In this document: positions 5,424-6,471 of the stretch, piece by piece
Layout: each line of letters opens with the position of its first letter
Numbering within the stretch: the stretch's first letter is position 1
Assembly: GCA_023265735.1 (NCBI GenBank)
Contig: JAHFSN010000128.1
Coordinates: 1 to 6,471, forward strand
Direction: 5' to 3'
Origin: Spirochaetaceae bacterium
Lineage (GTDB): Bacteria; Spirochaetota; Spirochaetia; JABEVK01
DNA: 6,471 nt
The notes under the pieces: model-generated
What the model was told of the DNA's origin: nothing
What the model saw: the letters and a program-made list of their open reading frames with translations, nothing else
Database searches by the model: none
Made by a program: the position numbers and the translations under genes

Positions 5424-6471
5424 ATGGGCCTCCTTCACGAGTCGACCTCACGAGAAAGGCGAGCTGGGGTGATTTCCACCTCGGTGGCCGTCCTTTTCCT
5501 CCTGTTGTATCTGGTCTTCTTTCCTCGGACGCTTTCGCCGGAATTCACGCTGGTCCCCACAGAGGCCCAGACCCTGGCCGACACGAAGGCCGACCACCTC
5601 GACGCGGGGGGCTCCTTCTTCAGCCTCGGAAACTGGGAGGGCTACTGGGGACCCGATGGAAAGGTCGAGCGGGTCCAGGCCAAACGCGCCCAGTCTTCGG
5701 CCTGGGCCGAACAGATGGTCTGGTACGACGCGACCAAAAATCAGGTGGTGGTCGAAGGGACCAAGGGGACACTCTTCACCCTCCCGGGGGAGCAGTATCC
5801 ATACTGGGCCAAGGGAAGGCTCTTCACCCTCGATGAGAACCGCCTCGGGCTGAAGGCCTATACGGCCCAGGGCGCCGTGCTCTGGTCGAAACATTTCGCC
5901 AGCGTGATCACGTCTCTCGACGCTTCCTCGAGGCTGACCGTCGTGGGCACCCTGGATGGCCGGGTCCAGGTCTTTGAGGCTAAGGGAGAGTCCGTGGGGG
6001 GCTTCCAGCCGGGCGGCAGCCGGTTGCCGGTCATCTACAATGTCGCGGTCTCCCCCCGGGACAGTTCCATCCTTGTCTTGGCCGGTATCGACCCCAAGCG
6101 GTTCCTGGTCCTGGAGCGCGGCGGTTCCGAGTTCCGCCCCGTTTTCCACAAGGCGCTCAAGGAGAACCGGCCGTGGCCCACGCCCCTGGGTTTCCTCAAC
6201 GCAGGGACCCTGGCCTACTACCAGACAGAGGCGGGGCTGGCCTTCCTTGACCCGAGAAATCCAGAGAAAGAGGTCCTCGTGCCGACCCGTGGCAACCCCG
6301 TGGCCATGGAGTCCTTGCCGGGAGGGCGGCTCATGGCGTTCGTCCAGCGCGACGGCGACAAAACCGAACTGCGGGTGGCCACCCAGGACGGTACCAGCGT
6401 CATGGGCATCCCCTTCTCGTCGCAGGACATCCTTCTCCAGCGCCAGGGAAACTGGCTCCTCCTGGGCGCCG
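5424..6471 (+). CDS. Membrane-anchored beta-propeller-like protein, 3' end outside the window
   Basis: The frame stays open for 349 codons from the ATG at 5424 to the window edge. The N terminus has a positive patch (RERR, 10-13 region) and a hydrophobic segment (17-33, VISTSVAVLFLLLYLVFF), typical of a signal anchor, so the remainder should face the periplasm or outside. From about residue 95 it reads as repeated beta strands of WD40/PQQ type, for example LTVVGTLDGRVQVFEAKGES (171-190), LWSKHFASVITSLDASS (153-169) and GTLAYYQTEAGLAFLDP (261-277). Such propellers are usually binding or scaffold domains. No lipobox Cys is seen. There is no good ribosome binding site before the ATG. A GTG at 5469 (residue 16) has AAGG 9 nt upstream but would lose the positive N-region. 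The gap to the previous gene is 57 nt and contains a promoter. It could be part of an outer-surface or cell-envelope complex; the function is not known. Confidence 0.8.
   Translation, partial: MGLLHESTSRERRAGVISTSVAVLFLLLYLVFFPRTLSPEFTLVPTEAQTLADTKADHLDAGGSFFSLGNWEGYWGPDGKVERVQAKRAQSSAWAEQMVWYDATKNQVVVEGTKGTLFTLPGEQYPYWAKGRLFTLDENRLGLKAYTAQGAVLWSKHFASVITSLDASSRLTVVGTLDGRVQVFEAKGESVGGFQPGGSRLPVIYNVAVSPRDSSILVLAGIDPKRFLVLERGGSEFRPVFHKALKENRPWPTPLGFLNAGTLAYYQTEAGLAFLDPRNPEKEVLVPTRGNPVAMESLPGGRLMAFVQRDGDKTELRVATQDGTSVMGIPFSSQDILLQRQGNWLLLGA
5456..5471 (+). promoter_or_regulatory. Alternative ribosome binding site and GTG start for the last gene
   Basis: AAGG at 5456-5459 lies 9 nt before an in-frame GTG at 5469-5471. 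If transcription starts near 5424, this would give a normal leader of about 45 nt. The resulting protein would begin directly with the hydrophobic segment and lack the RERR charges, which makes it a less typical membrane anchor. Confidence 0.3.

Noticed and set aside
4560..5438. Long minus-strand open frame opposite the helical protein gene
   Set aside because: Its translation is an antisense shadow of a GC-rich gene: poor in Lys, rich in Val/Leu/Gly/Asp, with no family motif. The plus-strand gene has a ribosome binding site, operon spacing and a credible protein.

Overview
The window is a GC-rich (about 60 % by eye) bacterial segment with one compact plus-strand gene run. Gene order is cheW, a DegT-type aminotransferase-fold protein, NAD kinase, recN, an unknown all-helical protein, and a membrane-anchored beta-propeller-like protein that runs off the right edge. 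From memory, cheW next to a NAD kinase gene is a spirochaete arrangement (Treponema and Borrelia have similar neighbourhoods), while nadK next to recN is common across bacteria. I therefore read this as a high-GC member of Spirochaetota; that is inference and no species is claimed.

Layout. Positions 1-505 hold no convincing gene. They contain a perfect 10-bp hairpin at the left edge, a degenerate tandem repeat of about 58 bp (four recognisable units plus a decayed fifth), a terminator-like hairpin at 381-403, and a plausible promoter at 455-483 just before cheW. Positions 506-5366 carry five genes separated by only 3-11 nt, with ribosome binding sites overlapping or lying next to the upstream stop codons, so they are probably one translationally coupled operon. 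After a 57-nt gap, the last gene has its own promoter: a perfect TTGACA, a 17-bp spacer and TATCCT. Nine of the 17 spacer bases form an uninterrupted G tract.

How the genes fit together. CheW links chemoreceptors to the CheA kinase. NAD kinase makes NADP. RecN is an SMC-like ATPase for double-strand break repair. The three have no obvious biochemical link, so the operon looks like a housekeeping/motility cluster preserved by ancestry. The two most notable points are the aminotransferase homologue, which aligns gap-free with ArnB around the active site but has Asp where the PLP-binding Lys should be (probably a pseudoenzyme), and the G9 tract in the promoter spacer, a good candidate for slipped-strand phase variation of the surface- or periplasm-facing propeller protein.
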